From NCBI GenBank assembly GCA_021797915.1, contig JAJZYT010000002.1, positions 1 to 64,000 of the forward strand: a stretch of 64,000 nt of DNA, given 5' to 3'. The notes beneath the pieces are model-generated. The model was not told the origin of the DNA. It ran no database searches and saw only the letters and a list, made by a program, of their open reading frames with translations. The position numbers and the translations under genes were made by a program. The number at the start of each line of letters is the position of its first letter. Position 1 is the stretch's first letter. This document shows positions 41,865 to 52,012 of the stretch, piece by piece. Source of the DNA: Thermoplasmata archaeon. GTDB taxonomy: Archaea > Thermoplasmatota > Thermoplasmata > Thermoplasmatales > GCA-001856825.

Positions 41865-44699
41865 ATGACACAACAGACAGATTCACAGCCAGCCCCCGCA
41901 CCGCCGAAAAAGGGGTCAGCTGTGAAATGGGTAGTAATTGTCGTCGTCGTGATAGTCATTATAGCAGGAGCGGTTGTCGCGCTGACGTACAAACATCAAA
42001 CACCACCACCAAACGGTGGATTCCACGCTCTTTCAGTAGCACCGTCGGCAAGTGGAATAGTAGCAATAGCGAACTCTAGCATAACATTCTTCCCTGGGAC
42101 GCCCAGTGGATATAAGTGGACACAGGTAACCTGGAACTTCGGTGACGGAAAAACTTTAACAACGAATTCGACGGCAGGAGTATCTCACACATATACAACT
42201 CCTGGAAGCTATCTGGTAGACGTCTATGCGGTAGCTGCAAATGCAACGGCATCTGGAAATAATTCGTTGATCCAAGTCACAATAGATCCACCACTCACTC
42301 CGACGCCAGGAGCGATTTACGGGCCAGTCATATGGACAACAGCATCTGGTAACCAGACGATCAACTCTGGTGGATATGTGAACATGTCCTTCCAAGGATC
42401 TGCTGATACTCCCCCATTGACGGTTGGATCTGCAGTACCTGGTGACGTTTCGTACACGATACAGTCATTCACTTGGAATGTCGACAATGGAACCCAGATC
42501 ATAAATGACACCAACACTGGTCTGCCCGAAACAATAAACACGACATTTAATGCGGGAGTGCACACAGTCGAGCTGACAACAACAAGCAGCAGCTCTTCTG
42601 GAAGTGTGACAGGTAACTACATTCTTACAATATACGCAGGCAACTATTCAGTAACAACGAACATTCACAAGGGAACTGTTGACACCAGTCAGATAGTTAA
42701 CGCAGAATTCTTACCTGGAAACCCGAGGACACTTGATCCCGCTCTGTCCTACGATACTCAATCGTACGAAGTCGTTTACGAAATATATCAGTTCTTACTC
42801 GGATACAATGGATCTTCCACAAGCCAGTTCCATCCTGTTATAGCGACAAACGTGCCGTCTTCGGCGAACGGTGGATTGTCAGTATCAGGAGCCTATACGA
42901 ACATAACATTCTACATCAACACATCCATAAAATTCTCCAATGGAGATAACGTAAACGCATACGACGTCTTTGAGAGTTTCGCGAGATCCATGCTGTTCGG
43001 TAACAATTCAGCAACAGCAGCTTGGATACTTGATCAGGGCTTACTGCCTGGATTGAGCATATACGGACCGTTCGATACAAGCTACTACTGGATACACCAC
43101 GCAATCACATATAGCAACAGCTCACAGAGTGTAACATTCCATCTACTGCCTTCAACCCCAGTCTATGCATACGCAAGTGAAGTTGGAGGAAATGGAACGA
43201 ACGTTTCCACAACCTATTCAAACCACCTTGGAGTATTCATGAATGAGACCGGAGTTACTTCAGTCGAAGTATACAACTACGGAGTTGCTGGAATATTCTA
43301 TCAGTTCTTGGCTGGACCAACTGTGTCTGAAGTCATGGACAACAGCTGGCTAGTTGCGCACGGAGGATCACCCGGAGACAGCAACGCATCATTCGCAGCA
43401 TTCTCTAACCCTTCAACCACGCCAAGTGCGGTAGTGAACTGGAACCAGTACATCAAGAACAATCCTATGGGAACCGGACCCTATGTGCTTAGTCTGAATC
43501 AACCCGGAGAAATTGTACTGACTCTGAACCCGTACTACAATCAGGTCCAGAATGGAGTTCCTGCGAGCAAGCTGATACCCAAGGTCATACTTGAATACCT
43601 CAGCAACGAGCAGGAAGCAATGAATCAACTGGAGTCCGGATATGCTCAGTTTGCAGCTGGTACGGCAACAGTTACAGAGATTCCAACCCTACAAGCGATG
43701 GTCAAAGCCGGAACACTGAATGCGGAAATTGCAACGCAGATGGATACATTCTTCTGGGCTTACAACTTTGACATTAGCGTGACCGGCGCGAAAGGACTTG
43801 ACAGCAAGTTCAACGCACCAGCAAGCTTCTTTGTCAATCTAAGCGTTAGAAAGGCATTCAGCTATGCGTTCAACTATTCCTACTACATCAACGATCTCAA
43901 CTCTGCGGATGGAATCCCACTCGCTGCAGTTGAATCTGGAATACTGCCTACAGGAATAGGGAACTTCCCATCGAATCTATCGTCCTACGGACCTGAGCCC
44001 AACTACAATGCCAACGGTAATTTGGCACTTGCTGCTAAGTACTGGAGTCAGACCAATTATTCTGCGGGGAGTACGGTCTATCACATCCCGATAGTGGATC
44101 CTGCAGGAGCGGTTTCACAGGATGCAATGGTACAAATCTGGGGGGCTGCAATTAGCGCAGTTACAGGAGGAAAAGTACAGATAGACCTGATTGACATTCC
44201 GTTCGGTCAGGAAGTAACCGACACATCCCTCGGTGGACCGGGGACAAATCCGATGCCCATCTACTACTTGGGATGGATAGATGACTATCCTGCAGCTGCC
44301 GACTTCACTGCACCAATTATTGGCCATCTGGGAATATATTCCTATCCTGACGGAATAGACCCTGCAGTCTTCAACAACTCGTCATTTGAAGCTGCACAGG
44401 GAATGAATGCCGCTCAGAACGCAGATGTAGCTCAACAGTGGGCAAACATTAGTGCAATGTGGAATGCTCTCGACGCTGCAAACCTTCAGCCACCTACAGC
44501 AGCCGGAAATCTCGCTGTGACAGCATATAACTACAATGCTAGCAAGATCGACATTAACGAGTTCTTCTACGTGGGAACAATCCAGGGTGTCGGTCCAGCA
44601 TACTACAGTTCTTCGATCTCGTCCTCGTCACTTGAGCCGACTAGAAACGTTGCGGTAGGATGGTCATTCGTGATATACAACGCTATACAGTACTCTTAG
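41865..44699 (+). CDS. Peptide-binding protein (SBP_bac_5) with N-terminal PKD-type domains
   Basis: The 944-residue protein has a cytoplasmic proline-rich start, a TM anchor (about residues 24-42), and a PKD domain with TWNFGDGK (about 58-135). A second Ig/PKD-like domain (about 145-265) precedes a family-5 extracellular solute-binding domain from about residue 280 (NPRTLDPALSYD) to the end. Many N-X-S/T sequons are present. Typical binding proteins of this family have about 500-600 residues, so the two added beta domains are notable; they may hold the ligand domain away from the membrane or bind surface glycans. It is the receptor for the upstream transporter. Confidence 0.9.
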   Translation: MTQQTDSQPAPAPPKKGSAVKWVVIVVVVIVIIAGAVVALTYKHQTPPPNGGFHALSVAPSASGIVAIANSSITFFPGTPSGYKWTQVTWNFGDGKTLTTNSTAGVSHTYTTPGSYLVDVYAVAANATASGNNSLIQVTIDPPLTPTPGAIYGPVIWTTASGNQTINSGGYVNMSFQGSADTPPLTVGSAVPGDVSYTIQSFTWNVDNGTQIINDTNTGLPETINTTFNAGVHTVELTTTSSSSSGSVTGNYILTIYAGNYSVTTNIHKGTVDTSQIVNAEFLPGNPRTLDPALSYDTQSYEVVYEIYQFLLGYNGSSTSQFHPVIATNVPSSANGGLSVSGAYTNITFYINTSIKFSNGDNVNAYDVFESFARSMLFGNNSATAAWILDQGLLPGLSIYGPFDTSYYWIHHAITYSNSSQSVTFHLLPSTPVYAYASEVGGNGTNVSTTYSNHLGVFMNETGVTSVEVYNYGVAGIFYQFLAGPTVSEVMDNSWLVAHGGSPGDSNASFAAFSNPSTTPSAVVNWNQYIKNNPMGTGPYVLSLNQPGEIVLTLNPYYNQVQNGVPASKLIPKVILEYLSNEQEAMNQLESGYAQFAAGTATVTEIPTLQAMVKAGTLNAEIATQMDTFFWAYNFDISVTGAKGLDSKFNAPASFFVNLSVRKAFSYAFNYSYYINDLNSADGIPLAAVESGILPTGIGNFPSNLSSYGPEPNYNANGNLALAAKYWSQTNYSAGSTVYHIPIVDPAGAVSQDAMVQIWGAAISAVTGGKVQIDLIDIPFGQEVTDTSLGGPGTNPMPIYYLGWIDDYPAAADFTAPIIGHLGIYSYPDGIDPAVFNNSSFEAAQGMNAAQNADVAQQWANISAMWNALDAANLQPPTAAGNLAVTAYNYNASKIDINEFFYVGTIQGVGPAYYSSSISSSSLEPTRNVAVGWSFVIYNAIQYS

Positions 44700-44705
44700 A
44701 ACAAA

Positions 44706-44729
44706 TTTTTTCTATTTTTTTATTTTTTT
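44706..44729 (+). terminator. Oligo-T tract after the binding-protein gene
   Basis: Three T-runs of six to seven bases separated by one or two bases follow 6 bp after the stop codon. Archaeal transcription ends at such T-tracts. Confidence 0.6.
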
Positions 44730-45098
44730 CCACATTTTTCATAAGGTGCTTTTATGAGAGTTTCTTTTTTATCCATGTCCCTCTAATTACTTGATATTTC
44801 GTTCTATTCTCTTCAAAGTAAATGTACATCCAGAACGAATAGATAAGTGAGGAATAACCAAAACAGCTATTCTATTGGATTCAACCCTACCGTCCCCTGC
44901 CGACAAAATAAGTGGATATTATGCTATGGGGCACCGATTCAAAAATATATCCCTCCACTTTCACCACTTCGATATCGACTAGATAGTACTAAGATTCTAG
45001 TAAGACCACCTTAGAATTATCAGCATCAAACTTTAAAATATTTTCTCCCAAGCCTTGAAGGGATGCTCCTTTAGGATTCCTACAGGGATATATCGAAT
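44730..45098. other. Intergenic region with no gene found
   Basis: About 370 bp between the convergent binding-protein and FNR-like genes. It is A/T-rich with several stop codons in all frames, and I see no convincing ORF, hairpin or repeat. Confidence 0.5.
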
Positions 45099-45830
45099 CT
45101 ATTCTCCCCAAATGTCTCTCTTGATCTCTTCATCCTTGGCCCCTTTGGCCTTCAACTCATCTACTATGTCCTTTACGAATCTTATGCCTCCGCACAGGTA
45201 AATCGTCCTAGAAGCATAATCACCGAGGTGATTCTGAATCATTTGTGTGTTGATCCGACCTCTTTCCCCCTGCCATGTCCCGTTGTCGGTGTCCCTTGTT
45301 ACCGTGTATATTATGTTCAGGCCCAACTCTTTATACCCCTCTAGTTCGGCTGCATTGACTATATCTTCTCTGTGCTTAATGCTGTAGAAGAGACAGACGT
45401 TCCTCTTCATATCCTTGCTCTTCAGATATCGGAGCATGGAAAAGAATGGCGCGATTCCTATTCCAGCAGCTAGGAAGAGGTCGCTATGTGAATCATCTGG
45501 TTCGTACAGGAAAGCTCCCCTCGGCTCGGAGACATATATTTCATCCCCTGCTTTCAGATTTGCGAGCCTGCTTGTGAACTTACCGTTTATCAGTTCTATC
45601 ATGAACTCCATGTAGTCATCCGTAGGACACGATGCGATGGAATATGAACGAAACAATTTGTCTTCGGGATTGAGAAAAAGAGAAGAGAACATGCCGGGAA
45701 CGAAATCGAATTTTTGACCGTCCTTTGGCTTAAGCTTGAAACTTGCAATTTTGGGACTGTCGGGTTCACCACGAGTTAGGTCTTTAATTTCATAGATCGT
45801 GTAGGGCTTGAGGCCCATCTTTCCTAACAT
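45099..45830 (-). CDS. Ferredoxin/flavodoxin-NADP reductase-like flavoprotein
   Basis: The protein of about 243 residues has an FAD-binding domain with RSYSIAS (FAD phosphate loop RxYS) and a NAD(P) domain with LAAGIGIAPFFSMLRYL and terminal CGGIRFVKDIVDELK, the CGP/CGG element of FNR-type reductases. It lacks an iron-sulfur domain. It may reduce ferredoxin, feed an oxygenase, or be a stand-alone reductase. ATG 45828-45830 is supported by a TATA box (TTTAAAT-like, minus strand 45851-45857) 24-25 bp upstream; further in-frame starts exist at 45818 (ATG) and 45839 (TTG). Confidence 0.85.
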   Translation of the reverse strand: MLGKMGLKPYTIYEIKDLTRGEPDSPKIASFKLKPKDGQKFDFVPGMFSSLFLNPEDKLFRSYSIASCPTDDYMEFMIELINGKFTSRLANLKAGDEIYVSEPRGAFLYEPDDSHSDLFLAAGIGIAPFFSMLRYLKSKDMKRNVCLFYSIKHREDIVNAAELEGYKELGLNIIYTVTRDTDNGTWQGERGRINTQMIQNHLGDYASRTIYLCGGIRFVKDIVDELKAKGAKDEEIKRDIWGE

Positions 45831-45918
45831 CAAGCGCAAGTTATCCAGACTTTAAATAATTTTCTTGGTCGAATTAAAGCTATCACTTTTTTAAGGTTTC
45901 TTGCATTCTCTCAAGAAC

Positions 45919-48624
45919 ATGGGTGATCAGACTGAAGCAAGGGTAGAAGAAAGGATTCTGGAGGTACTCAGAGAGAGGGGATTTAGCGATTTCACGGATC
46001 CTCAAAGGATAGGGATACCTGAAATTCTGAAGAACCAGAACGTTCTTCTGACCTCTCCCACTGGAAGCGGCAAGACTGAGGCGGCAGTGCTACCCGTTTT
46101 CTATAGACTCGGCGAGATGAAAGAAGAGATAAGAGGCTTCGGTGCGATCTATATTACTCCCCTCAGAGCACTAAACAGGGATGTACTCTCAAGGATAGAG
46201 TTCTACGGTAATGCATTCAAACTGGAAGTTGGAGTGAGACACGGAGACAGCAGCGAGAGTGAGAGAAGATATCAACTGCTTCATCCGCCGCAGGTTCTCA
46301 TAACAACGCCCGAGACCCTCCAGTTGATCATAAGTGGAAAGAAGATTAGGAACCACTTGAGCACTGTAAAGTATGTGATAATAGACGAAGTCCACGAACT
46401 CCTGAACGATGAGAGAGGCTGGCAGTTGATGATAGGACTCTCCAGGATGAAAGAGATTGCTCCTGATTTTAAGATAATTGCAATCTCCGCAACCATTGGA
46501 AATCCCGAAGAAGTGTCAAGAAAACTGTTCTTTGACAAAGATTACAGGGTCTTGAGGGCAGGCATTTCAAAACGATATGATATCAGCGTCGCAATGCCGA
46601 GCGGAGCTGCTCCCGCCTTCAAGGACATAATTGGCTCGGATGAAGACTATGCACAAATTGTGGATTACATATTCAAACTCTACAACTCCGGCAGGCAATT
46701 CATAGTTTTCTCAAATACCCGAGCCACTGCTGAAGACATAGTCATGAGACTTAGACTCGTTGATGAGAAAATTTTGGTAGAAGTTCACCACGGGTCTCTC
46801 GGGAAGGACATTAGGACGAAGATAGAAGAGGAGTTCAAGAAGGGAAAATTGAGGGGAATCATCTGCACTTCAAGCATGGAACTGGGCATTGATGTTGGTA
46901 GCGTCGATTTCGTTGCACAGGTCAATTCTCCAAGGCAGGTAATAAGATTAGTTCAGAGAGTCGGAAGGGGGAAGCACCGACTCGCAGAGACATCTGAGGG
47001 CCAGATAGTTGCAATGAACGAGATCGAATCAGAGGAGGGAGCAGTGATCTCAAAATTTGCTGAAGAAAATTCCATCGAAAATGTCAAGATCAGAGACAAA
47101 CCTCTGATAGTGGCGGCAAACCAGGTTATGGCAATCGTCCACTCTGAAAGACAGATCAGTTTTGAAAAAGCTCTGGCCATTCTGAACAGAGTCCAAAATT
47201 TCAGTTCCTTATCCAAAGAGGAGTTTGAATCTCTTCTCATCTTCTTGTCTTCCATCTACGTAATTAGATACGATCCAGAAACAAAGACGATCAGGAAGAG
47301 CGGGAGGACACTCAAATATTTCATCGAAAACATTTCAATGATTCCTGACGAGAAGCGATACGTGGTGAAGGAATCAGGCACAGCAAAGATAATCGGCTTC
47401 CTCGATGAAGGTTATGTCGCCACGGAGATCGACGTTGGTTCCACTTTCACTCTGAAAGGGAGTACGTGGCGAGTACTCAGTATCAAGGATCGATACATCT
47501 ATGTAGACTTCATCCAAGGCATATCCGTTCCCCCCAGCTGGTCTGGTGAAGAGATACCCGTCCCTTACGAAATAGCAATGGAAGTGGGGAGGGAAAGAAG
47601 GGAGGGAATTTTGGATGACAACCTTGATGATTTTACGAAGGAGAAGTTGAGAGTCTTCAGGAAAAGCGTTGCGACAGACCAGAGTATCAGGGTCGAGAAA
47701 GAGAGCGTCACAACTGTCATTCAGATCACGGCTGGGACTAAGGTGAACTATACGCTCGCGCTGATCCTCACTTTCAGACTCTCTGAAAAGTACGGTGAAT
47801 CTTTCCTCTTTGACAATTCACCCTATCACATCGTTATCCAAGGCAACACGAGGTATAGGGCTGATGAAATAGTAGATATCCTAGAACACTTGGAAGATGA
47901 ATTCCAGAATCTGGATAGGTATGTGGAAAAGTCCAGGACTTTCCAGTACAGCACAATAAACGTAGCAAGAAAATTCGGAGTGATCTCTAAGGAGAGCGAT
48001 TTCACTAGAATCAGGACGGATAGGATTTTCGCAGCCCACAGGGAAACTCCGTTCTTCCAGGAAGCACTCAACAAGTTCAAATGGGACTACCTTGACCTTG
48101 AGAATCTCGCAGAAATCAGCAAACAGATCAAATCCGGTAAAATTGTCATAGACTTTAAGGGAGCTTTCTCAGTTTCGTCGAAACTGTACATGAGCAGCCT
48201 CAAGGAAAAGATGATGCCAATCAGGCCAACTGCTCCCATCCTAACGGCCGTGAGAAGAAGACTTCTCTCTGAAGAGATGGGGTTCTACTGCCTCAGTTGC
48301 CACAGGGTATTCAAGAGCAGAATCCAGGAATTGAAAGAGAGGAGATGCATATTCTGCAGCAGTCCGAGGATTGCGCCAATCAAACCCTACGAGATGGAAA
48401 ATGTTCACAAGATGAGTGCAGAAACGATGCGGAAGGTGAGAACATCTTACCATCTCCTGAGGATGTACGAAGACAGAGCACTACTCGTGCTCGCGGCTCA
48501 CGGGATAGGACCTGAGAGCGCATCCAGGATACTCGAGGTCCCAACAAAGTCAGAGAATGAACTGTTAGAGAAGATACTGATCAATGAAGTTCAGTTTGCC
48601 AAGAACAAAAGGTTCTGGTCTTAG
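45919..48624 (+). CDS. lhr: Lhr-type large superfamily 2 helicase
   Basis: Lhr proteins are 3'-5' DNA/RNA helicases implicated in repair and fork restart. The protein of 901 residues has Walker A TSPTGSGKT, TPLRALNRD, DEVHEL (DEVH box), SATIGNP, and HHGSLG with QRVGRGKHR (motif VI). A winged-helix/Lhr core domain follows, and a C-terminal zinc site YCLSCHRVF...CIFC. ATG 45919 has a TATA box (TTTTTTAAGG, 45887-45896) 25 bp upstream; a TTG at 45901 in the same frame is unlikely. The 3' end overlaps the convergent mptA gene by 4 bp. Confidence 0.9.
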   Translation: MGDQTEARVEERILEVLRERGFSDFTDPQRIGIPEILKNQNVLLTSPTGSGKTEAAVLPVFYRLGEMKEEIRGFGAIYITPLRALNRDVLSRIEFYGNAFKLEVGVRHGDSSESERRYQLLHPPQVLITTPETLQLIISGKKIRNHLSTVKYVIIDEVHELLNDERGWQLMIGLSRMKEIAPDFKIIAISATIGNPEEVSRKLFFDKDYRVLRAGISKRYDISVAMPSGAAPAFKDIIGSDEDYAQIVDYIFKLYNSGRQFIVFSNTRATAEDIVMRLRLVDEKILVEVHHGSLGKDIRTKIEEEFKKGKLRGIICTSSMELGIDVGSVDFVAQVNSPRQVIRLVQRVGRGKHRLAETSEGQIVAMNEIESEEGAVISKFAEENSIENVKIRDKPLIVAANQVMAIVHSERQISFEKALAILNRVQNFSSLSKEEFESLLIFLSSIYVIRYDPETKTIRKSGRTLKYFIENISMIPDEKRYVVKESGTAKIIGFLDEGYVATEIDVGSTFTLKGSTWRVLSIKDRYIYVDFIQGISVPPSWSGEEIPVPYEIAMEVGRERREGILDDNLDDFTKEKLRVFRKSVATDQSIRVEKESVTTVIQITAGTKVNYTLALILTFRLSEKYGESFLFDNSPYHIVIQGNTRYRADEIVDILEHLEDEFQNLDRYVEKSRTFQYSTINVARKFGVISKESDFTRIRTDRIFAAHRETPFFQEALNKFKWDYLDLENLAEISKQIKSGKIVIDFKGAFSVSSKLYMSSLKEKMMPIRPTAPILTAVRRRLLSEEMGFYCLSCHRVFKSRIQELKERRCIFCSSPRIAPIKPYEMENVHKMSAETMRKVRTSYHLLRMYEDRALLVLAAHGIGPESASRILEVPTKSENELLEKILINEVQFAKNKRFWS

Positions 48625-49514
48625 CTCAACTCTTTCCTCAGAGCACCAAGGGTGCCAGATTTTTCCGCATACGCATTGTGCTTGTGTATTGTTTCAAAAC
48701 TCTCGCTCGTGACCTTCACGTAAACATCGTCTGGCATCTTCGTATACTGCTTCACTATGAGCTTCATTGCATCCCTTACTACATCCTCCACGAACTTCGG
48801 GTTCTTGTGTGCCTGGAGCACTAGCATGCCCTCCTCCTCCCTCTTTAGAAGTTCGTAGGTTGGTGCACTCATTGATTTTTCTGCTATGTCGATTATTTCG
48901 TTCACTTCAATGTCCCATCCGTCTGGGATTTCCATGAGAATGGAGACATCATTCCTCTGATTGTGTGAAATGTAAGGCGGAGCATCCTCTCCTCTGTTCA
49001 TTAGAGCAGAAACTGTCTTCATCGCGGATGGACAGACGGTGATTCCTGTGGCCGTGGCTCCTATATATCTCTTGGACTTCTCGCCGTCTTTCTGGGTGGC
49101 CTTTCCTCTAATCACGTACCTTTCGACGGTCTTCCTCCCCTTCGGGTTAGACCTTTCCAGAAAGTAATCAGCCGTCAGCTCTGCTTCAGCAGAGGAAGCA
49201 TATGGGTGCCTGATCAGAAGTTTGTTCACTATCAATTCGGCAACGTATTCAATTCCCTTAGCTCTGCCTTCAACCTCTCCTTCCACCACATCTTCAACTG
49301 CTTCAATATCCCTCGATAGATCACTTCCCTTTCTTGATGGTGGCAGGTCCACAAATACCTTGAATGAGGGTATCAGAGTTATGTTCTTCCCCTTTCTTTC
49401 CACTGAGATCGGCCTCATCACGTTGGTGAGTCCTACCCGGTCCAGCCTGTAGTTGCTCTCTGGAGCCTCAGACTGCACATCCTTGAATTTTTGCATGTAA
49501 CGGGTAGTACTCAT
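48621..49514 (-). CDS. mptA: GTP cyclohydrolase MptA (GTP cyclohydrolase I type 2/FolE2 family)
   Basis: MptA opens GTP to dihydroneopterin 2',3'-cyclic phosphate with Fe(II), the first step in archaeal pterin synthesis. The 297-residue protein has the FolE2/MptA fold: LLIRHPYASSAEAELTADYF with the metal-site His, GATATGITVCPSAM (Cys/His segment), SHNQRNDVSILMEI, and the SESFETIHKHNAYAE tail. The ATG start is at 49512-49514. It is not in an obvious operon with pterin genes here. Confidence 0.9.
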   Translation of the reverse strand: MSTTRYMQKFKDVQSEAPESNYRLDRVGLTNVMRPISVERKGKNITLIPSFKVFVDLPPSRKGSDLSRDIEAVEDVVEGEVEGRAKGIEYVAELIVNKLLIRHPYASSAEAELTADYFLERSNPKGRKTVERYVIRGKATQKDGEKSKRYIGATATGITVCPSAMKTVSALMNRGEDAPPYISHNQRNDVSILMEIPDGWDIEVNEIIDIAEKSMSAPTYELLKREEEGMLVLQAHKNPKFVEDVVRDAMKLIVKQYTKMPDDVYVKVTSESFETIHKHNAYAEKSGTLGALRKELS

Positions 49515-49561
49515 TTCTTATCAAACTTTTCTTGATTTTGCTAGCAAAACTAATTGGCGCG

Positions 49562-50365
49562 TTACTTCTTTGTCACAAATGAAAGCAGTTCCTTTGAGAA
49601 TGAGACGGGGTCAACCGGAATCTTCTCACTCTTGTCTGGGTTCGTAGAATAACCCATATAGAAGCCCTGTGGATGAAAGAACCACTTATCGATATGAGCA
49701 CCGTCCATGCTCTTCACTCGTTCCTTGAAATCGTTAAGATCCGGCGATTGCAATTTAGCAATTCTCGTGACCGAAAGACCTCGTTTCGAAACCTTAACGA
49801 GGAACTGCGGCGAATACAGCTGAAACAAAACATCCTTTGGAAAATCTCCATCTACCACAAGGACCTCGTTGTTTTCGCCTCTAAACAGTATCTTTTTTTC
49901 TATCTGAGAAACTACCTTCTCATCTTCCTCGAATTTTGTTATAAGAGAATCGAATATCGTTTTTAAAATCCTGTCAAATTCTTCCGGTTTGTATCCCGCT
50001 ACCATCAACCCCTTGAGTGCGGTATCCAGAAGATTGTCCATCCCGTCCTTGCCAAGAACACGCCAACCTGCATTATCCTGCCAGCAGACTGCCTCTGCTA
50101 GTCTCCTCTCTGCATTTCCCATCTTAAAGTATTCCACAACCTTCATCGCAGAACACGTCCAAGCTTTCGTGTCGTGATGGTCAAACCTCTGTACTTTAGC
50201 TATACCGTGAGGCGAGTCGAGAATGTAATCAGCCTCCATTGTATCTATAACGCTGTGATCCAGATACTTGACTTCAACTTCCTTCTTCAGGGCTCTCTTC
50301 AGCAGGTAGATTGATGCAACTGAATCTAAATCTGGTGGACTAGCTACAGCGAGAACTCTTCCCAT
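49562..50365 (-). CDS. DHH-superfamily-like phosphohydrolase
   Basis: The 267-residue protein shows DHH-type motifs near the N-terminus: SPPDLDSVAS (motif I, D/D in a loop) and VQRFDHHDT (motif III), with YILDSPH between. The C-terminal half is not recognised; it resembles the MYG1/UPF0160-type hydrolases only loosely. A phosphodiesterase or pyrophosphatase activity is likely for the fold, but the substrate is unknown. It is the fourth gene of the transketolase operon: the transaldolase stop overlaps its ATG (50363-50365). Confidence 0.65.
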   Translation of the reverse strand: MGRVLAVASPPDLDSVASIYLLKRALKKEVEVKYLDHSVIDTMEADYILDSPHGIAKVQRFDHHDTKAWTCSAMKVVEYFKMGNAERRLAEAVCWQDNAGWRVLGKDGMDNLLDTALKGLMVAGYKPEEFDRILKTIFDSLITKFEEDEKVVSQIEKKILFRGENNEVLVVDGDFPKDVLFQLYSPQFLVKVSKRGLSVTRIAKLQSPDLNDFKERVKSMDGAHIDKWFFHPQGFYMGYSTNPDKSEKIPVDPVSFSKELLSFVTKK

Positions 50366-51033
50366 CAGAACATCAGTTTCTTCTTGTCTATTTTCTGCCA
50401 GTCGTCCAGGAATCTCTTGAGACCCTCGTCAGTTTTTGGGTGGTTCATCAATTTCTTGAAAACGTCGAACGGCATAGTTGCAACATCCGCACCTATCAAG
50501 GCAGCGTCTCTGACATGAACTGGGTGTCTTATTGAAGCAGCCAGGATCTTTGTTTCGATACCGTAATTGTCGTAAACTTCCCTGATGTCTTCGATGAGGT
50601 TCATACCATCCTCGCTTATATCATCCAATCTCCCTATGAATGGAGAAGCATAAGTGGCTCCTGCCTTTGCAACCATCAGGGCCTGATTTAGAGAAAATAC
50701 CAATGTTGCGTTCGTCTCGATCTTCTGTTCCTTCAACACCTTAAGTGCTTTTAGACCTTCAATAGTAGTCGGTATCTTGACTACTACATTGTTACCCAAT
50801 TTCTTCAGTCTATTCGCCTCCTCTATCATACCGTCAGCACTGAGGGATGTCACTTCGAGAGATACCGGTCCGTCCACAATATTGAGTATCTTCTTCACAA
50901 GAGTCTTGAAGTTTAAATTCCCTGCAAGTTCCTTTGAAATTAGAGTAGGATTAGTGGTGATGCCGTCAACGCAACCCCAGGATACCCCTTCCTCGATCTC
51001 AGCTATGTTTGCGGTGTCCAGAAAGAACTTCAT
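50365..51033 (-). CDS. tal: Transaldolase (TalC/FSA type)
   Basis: The 222-residue protein starts with [10 protein letters not shown] and has [18 protein letters not shown], the Schiff-base lysine in [26 protein letters not shown], and [15 protein letters not shown]. This is the short transaldolase/fructose-6-phosphate aldolase group used in the non-oxidative pentose phosphate pathway. The gene overlaps the transketolase C-subunit stop by 4 bp and the downstream DHH gene by one base, making a single operon. Confidence 0.92.
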   Translation of the reverse strand: MKFFLDTANIAEIEEGVSWGCVDGITTNPTLISKELAGNLNFKTLVKKILNIVDGPVSLEVTSLSADGMIEEANRLKKLGNNVVVKIPTTIEGLKALKVLKEQKIETNATLVFSLNQALMVAKAGATYASPFIGRLDDISEDGMNLIEDIREVYDNYGIETKILAASIRHPVHVRDAALIGADVATMPFDVFKKLMNHPKTDEGLKRFLDDWQKIDKKKLMF

Positions 51034-52010
51034 TTATTCACCTTCATTATTTCTTCCACACTATTTACGATTCCCATCGGGTTCAGACTATACTTATCCA
51101 TCAATTCCCACGACTTTCCAGATTCTCCAAATGTGTCGTTGACTCCTAGCCTCTTGACTTGTACTGGATAACTTTCGGTTACAACTTCGCTGACCCTGCT
51201 GCCGAGGCCGTTGTAGATGCTATGCTCTTCTGCGGTAACTATTCTTCCAGTTTCCCTTGCGGCCTTCACTACTGAGTCCCTGTCAATGGGTTTAATCGTC
51301 GCCATGTTCAGTACTCTTGCTGATATTCCTACTTGTTTCAGGTGGTTCGAGGCGATCTTTGCAGCTGCGACAAGAATTCCCGTTGCCATTATCGTAACGT
51401 CATCTCCATCAGTAATAGTTTCTGCCTTGCCATACCTGAAAGTATCTGAGTCGTGTATAACCGGGACCTTCTCTCTTGATAGCCGCACGTAAAAGGGTCC
51501 CCTGTTCTCATACACATATCTGATTATCTGTTCTGTTTCTCTCCCGTCTGCTGGCACAAGCACCCTCATCCTTGGTAGGCCTGACATCAACCCGATGTCC
51601 TCAAGCATCTGGTGTGTAGCTCCATCCTCTCCTACTGTCAGTCCTGCGTGAGTTGCCACTATCCTGACGTCGCTATCTGCGTAGCATACACTCTGCCGCA
51701 CGAAATCATATGCTCTGCCCGTCGCAAATATCGCGAAGGAAGAAACGAATACTTTTTTACCCGTCCATGAGAGACCTGATGCAACGCCCATCATGTTGTT
51801 TTCGGAAATTCCGACATTGAAAAATCTGTCTGGATATTTTTTCTGGAACATTGATGTGTGAGTTGAAGTGGAAAGATCTGCGTCCAGAACTACCACATTC
51901 TTGTCCATGCCAATCGAGACGAGCGTGCTTCCATACGCCTCTCTGACGCTCTTCTTATCCAGCTTATTGATTAGATCCGGGAGCCAGGAAAGCTCATTGG
52001 ACATCATCAT
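51030..52010 (-). CDS. Transketolase, C-terminal (pyrimidine and C-domain) subunit
   Basis: The 326-residue protein corresponds to the second half of transketolase: [32 protein letters not shown] (the ThDP-activating Glu), [18 protein letters not shown], and a C-terminal domain with [12 protein letters not shown]. It needs the N-terminal subunit encoded immediately upstream, 2 bp away. Split transketolase is standard in archaea. The start codon is ATG, three in a row (52008-52010 outermost). Confidence 0.93.
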   Translation of the reverse strand: MMMSNELSWLPDLINKLDKKSVREAYGSTLVSIGMDKNVVVLDADLSTSTHTSMFQKKYPDRFFNVGISENNMMGVASGLSWTGKKVFVSSFAIFATGRAYDFVRQSVCYADSDVRIVATHAGLTVGEDGATHQMLEDIGLMSGLPRMRVLVPADGRETEQIIRYVYENRGPFYVRLSREKVPVIHDSDTFRYGKAETITDGDDVTIMATGILVAAAKIASNHLKQVGISARVLNMATIKPIDRDSVVKAARETGRIVTAEEHSIYNGLGSRVSEVVTESYPVQVKRLGVNDTFGESGKSWELMDKYSLNPMGIVNSVEEIMKVNK

Positions 52011-52012
52011 GG

